7,479 nt of DNA from the NCBI GenBank assembly GCA_013698395.1, contig JACCUZ010000262.1, forward strand, positions 1 through 7,479, in the 5' to 3' direction. The translations under genes were made by a program, and so were the position numbers. This DNA comes from Sporichthyaceae bacterium. Lineage in GTDB: Bacteria > Actinomycetota > Actinomycetes > JACCUZ01. Positions 5,161 to 7,479 of the stretch are shown here, in pieces. The notes beneath the pieces are model-generated. The model saw only the letters and a list, made by a program, of their open reading frames with translations. It was not told where the DNA came from and ran no database searches. The stretch's first letter is position 1. Each line of letters begins with the position of its first letter.

Positions 5161-7479
5161 TGAGGCTCCACTCGCTGACGATGACCGCCTTCGGGCCTTT
5201 CGCCGGCACGGAGCGGGTCGACTTGGACGCGCTGTCGACGGCCGGGCTGTTCCTGTTCACCGGCGCGACCGGAGCGGGCAAGACGAGTGTGCTCGACGCG
5301 GTCTGCTTCGCCCTGTACGGCCAGGTTCCCGGCGCGCGCCAGCAGGCCCGCAGCGTGCGCAGCGACCACGCGGCCGAGGACGCCCGGCCCGAAGTCGTCC
5401 TGGAGGTGACCCTCCGGGGCCGCCGGCTGCGGATCACCCGCTCCCCTCAATGGGATCGGCCCAAGCGGCGAGGCGGCGGCACGACCAACGAGCCCGCGAA
5501 GGTCCGGGTCGAGGAGACGGGTCCGCACGGCTGGGCGGCGCTGGCCACCCGGCTCGACGAGAGCGGGCAGCTGCTCGGACGGCTGCTCGGCCTGTCGCTG
5601 GCGCAGTTCTGCCAGGTCGTGCTGCTCCCGCAGGGTCAGTTCGCCGAGTTCCTCCGTGCCGACGCAGACCGCCGAGGCGAGCTGCTCGAGAACCTCTTCG
5701 ACACCGCCCGGTTCACGGCAGTGGAGGGATGGCTGGTGGCCCGCCGACAAGTGGCCGCCAGGGAGCTCGACGACGTCGACCTCCGTCTCGCGCAGCTGGT
5801 CGCGCGCGTCGCGGAGGTCGCCGGCGCTGACGTGCCCGAGCCCTTGGACGCCTCAGGAAGCCGGGATTGGGTGGATCGGCTGCTCGACGTTGCCCGGGCC
5901 GATGACCGGTCCGCCGCCTCTGACCGGCGGGCCGCCGAGGCCGGTGCTGCCTCTGCCCTCCAGGCGCTCGACGTCGGACGACGGCTCGCGGACTTGCAGC
6001 AGCGCCGATCCGTTCTTGCCGACCGCCTGGCCGATCTGAGAGCCGCGCAGGTCGATCACGACCGGATCGTCCTGGAGCTGTCGGCGGCGCGCACGGTGGC
6101 ACCTCTGGTTCCGCTGCTGGACGAGGTCCGCCGGCTGCAGAGCCAGCTCGAGGAGCTGCGCTCCGGCGCCGTCGAGGCACAGGCCGCGCTCGTCCATCCC
6201 CTCCTGCATTCCCTCCCGGCGACAGGTACCGACGGGACCACCGGACTTCCCCCGGTCGAGGCAGTCCGAGCCGAGTCTCGGAGGGTCAGGCACGAGATCG
6301 GCGACATCCGCCGCCTGGAAGCGCAGGAGGCCGAGGCCGAGGCGCTCGGAGCGGCCGTCGACGCGCTCGAGCGGCGAGTGGTCGAGATTGAGGCGCAGAC
6401 CGCCAAGGCCGCCTCCTGGCTCCAAGGCGCTGACGCCCGCCGGTCCGCACTCGAGGCGGACCGCGACGTCGCCTACTCGGCGGCGACGCAGCGCGACGAG
6501 CTTCGCGCCGGGTACCAGCGGGCCGCCGACCAGTGGGCCGCAGGGCGGCGACGCGACGCCGCGCGGGCCGAGGTCATCGAGGCCCGTGACGCCCTGCTGG
6601 GGCTCACCGACAGCGCCCAACAGGCGCGGGAGGAGTGGCTGCTGCTGCGGCAGCGTCGGCTCGACGGGATGGCGGCCGAGCTCGCGTCAGGCCTGATCCC
6701 GGGCGACGGCTGCCCGGTGTGCGGCAGCAGCGAGCATCCGCGTCCGGCCACCCGCCCCGAGGGCGCGGTGACCCGGCGGCAGGAAGTTCGGGCCGAGCAG
6801 CTCGCTTCTGCTGCCGAAACGGCACGCCGGGATGCGTCGACCGCCCTGGCGGCGCTGGAGGTGAAGCTGGCCGAGCTGCGCAGCGCCGCCGGCGGTGACA
6901 CCGATATCGCCTCCCTCCAGGCCGAGGCCGAGGCCGCGGGACTGGCCGCCGACGACGTGGATCGCCGGGCGGCTGGCCTGTCGGTGGCCGTCGAGGCGCT
7001 GGCAGGCTTCGATCGCGAGCGGGAGAGCTGGCTTCGCGATCAGGTGAGCCTCGCCCAAGAGGCCCGGGGCGCTCAGCAACAGGTCGCGGACCATCAGGCC
7101 CGGATGAGCGCGCTGTTGGCGGTCATCGGCGCCGCCCGCGGTGAGGACCCCACCCTGGCGGCCCGCGCGGCTCGCCTCGGCCGCGTCGCGGACCACCTCG
7201 ACGCGCTGGCGAGCGAGCTCCGCGAGGCCGACCGGCTCAGCGTGGCGGTGACCGGTGCGCTGACCCGTGCGGAGGCCGGCGTCCGGGACTGCGGGCTCCC
7301 ATCGCTGGCGACGGTCGCCGAAGCGGCGCGCGACGACACGCGGATCCGGAAGCTCGACGAGCTGCGCCAGCGTCACGACAGCGGACTCGCTGCTGTGGTC
7401 GCCCAGCTCGCAGAGCCCGAGCTCGTGGACGCGGGCGGGCGGCCCTCTCCCGACCTCACCGCTCTGGGCGCGACTGCAG
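5160..7479 (+). CDS. sbcC: Exonuclease SbcCD, ATPase subunit SbcC (Rad50-like; C-terminus cut by window edge)
   Basis: I read one frame, open from the ATG at 5160 to the right edge with no stop: 773 codons of an expected roughly 1000. SbcC is an SMC-like ABC ATPase that clamps DNA ends and gates the SbcD nuclease. The N-terminal head starts MRLHSLTMTAFGPFAG, with Walker A GATGAGKTS (35-43; K41, T42). The basic loop PKRRGGGTTNEPAK (101-114) and the Q-loop region VVLLPQGQFAEFLRA (153-167) follow. From about 185 an Ala/Glu/Arg/Leu-rich coiled coil runs to the zinc hook CPVCGSSEHPRP (518-529; C518 and C521, bases 6711-6722). The returning arm follows to the edge. The signature LSGGE motif, Walker B and C-terminal head lie outside the window. 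A Pro/Gly-rich interruption (about 346-365) breaks the ascending arm. GAGG (5146-5149) can serve as ribosome binding site. The start overlaps the sbcD stop by one base, the standard sbcDC operon order. Confidence 0.96.
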   Translation, partial: MRLHSLTMTAFGPFAGTERVDLDALSTAGLFLFTGATGAGKTSVLDAVCFALYGQVPGARQQARSVRSDHAAEDARPEVVLEVTLRGRRLRITRSPQWDRPKRRGGGTTNEPAKVRVEETGPHGWAALATRLDESGQLLGRLLGLSLAQFCQVVLLPQGQFAEFLRADADRRGELLENLFDTARFTAVEGWLVARRQVAARELDDVDLRLAQLVARVAEVAGADVPEPLDASGSRDWVDRLLDVARADDRSAASDRRAAEAGAASALQALDVGRRLADLQQRRSVLADRLADLRAAQVDHDRIVLELSAARTVAPLVPLLDEVRRLQSQLEELRSGAVEAQAALVHPLLHSLPATGTDGTTGLPPVEAVRAESRRVRHEIGDIRRLEAQEAEAEALGAAVDALERRVVEIEAQTAKAASWLQGADARRSALEADRDVAYSAATQRDELRAGYQRAADQWAAGRRRDAARAEVIEARDALLGLTDSAQQAREEWLLLRQRRLDGMAAELASGLIPGDGCPVCGSSEHPRPATRPEGAVTRRQEVRAEQLASAAETARRDASTALAALEVKLAELRSAAGGDTDIASLQAEAEAAGLAADDVDRRAAGLSVAVEALAGFDRERESWLRDQVSLAQEARGAQQQVADHQARMSALLAVIGAARGEDPTLAARAARLGRVADHLDALASELREADRLSVAVTGALTRAEAGVRDCGLPSLATVAEAARDDTRIRKLDELRQRHDSGLAAVVAQLAEPELVDAGGRPSPDLTALGATA

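Noticed and set aside
6301..6960. GAGGCCGAGGC-like repeated stretches as possible DNA repeats
   Set aside because: They are codons for Ala-Glu runs (EAEAEA) in the SbcC coiled coil, explained by protein composition rather than a separate repeat element.
5049..7376. Several minus-strand frames of 110-255 codons opposite sbcC
   Set aside because: sbcC reads uninterrupted on the plus strand with Walker A, Q-loop and zinc hook; the opposing frames are expected shadows of high GC coding sequence.

Overview
The window is about 70% G+C with codon third positions almost always G or C. GTG starts, purine-rich ribosome binding sites and a probable leaderless gene fit a high-GC actinobacterium. The Nocardioides/Propionibacteriales type of organism is an inference from protein style, not proven. 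I see six protein-coding genes and no tRNA, rRNA, insertion sequence, CRISPR array or other mobile element.

Layout from left to right. On the minus strand (1-639) is a FrnE-type DsbA-family thiol oxidoreductase, cut at its C-terminus by the window edge. A 126-base divergent spacer follows. On the plus strand lie a 420-residue RimK-like ATP-grasp ligase of unknown substrate (766-2028) and a 101-residue protein (2108-2413) that I do not recognise by name but that resembles an Sm/Hfq-like small beta barrel. Facing them on the minus strand is a 490-residue glutamate-cysteine ligase family (GCS2) protein (2421-3893), whose stop lies 7 bases from the small gene's stop, with a GC-rich inverted repeat across the junction. 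A 115-base divergent spacer leads to the plus-strand operon sbcD-sbcC (4009 to the right edge), which encodes the Mre11/Rad50-like DNA end-processing complex. sbcC is cut at the right edge after 773 codons.

The genes form two functional blocks. sbcDC is conserved DNA-repair machinery: a five-motif phosphoesterase, an ABC ATPase head and a CPVC zinc hook between coiled-coil arms. The left block holds two amide-bond-forming enzyme folds (ATP-grasp and GCS2), a small barrel-like protein, and next to them a CPWC thiol oxidoreductase. Two amidoligases of different folds side by side suggest synthesis of a small gamma-glutamyl or thiol-like metabolite, or modification of a protein or peptide. The genes are not all on one strand, so this link is a hypothesis. 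It is the most interesting part of the window, together with the possible Sm-like protein.
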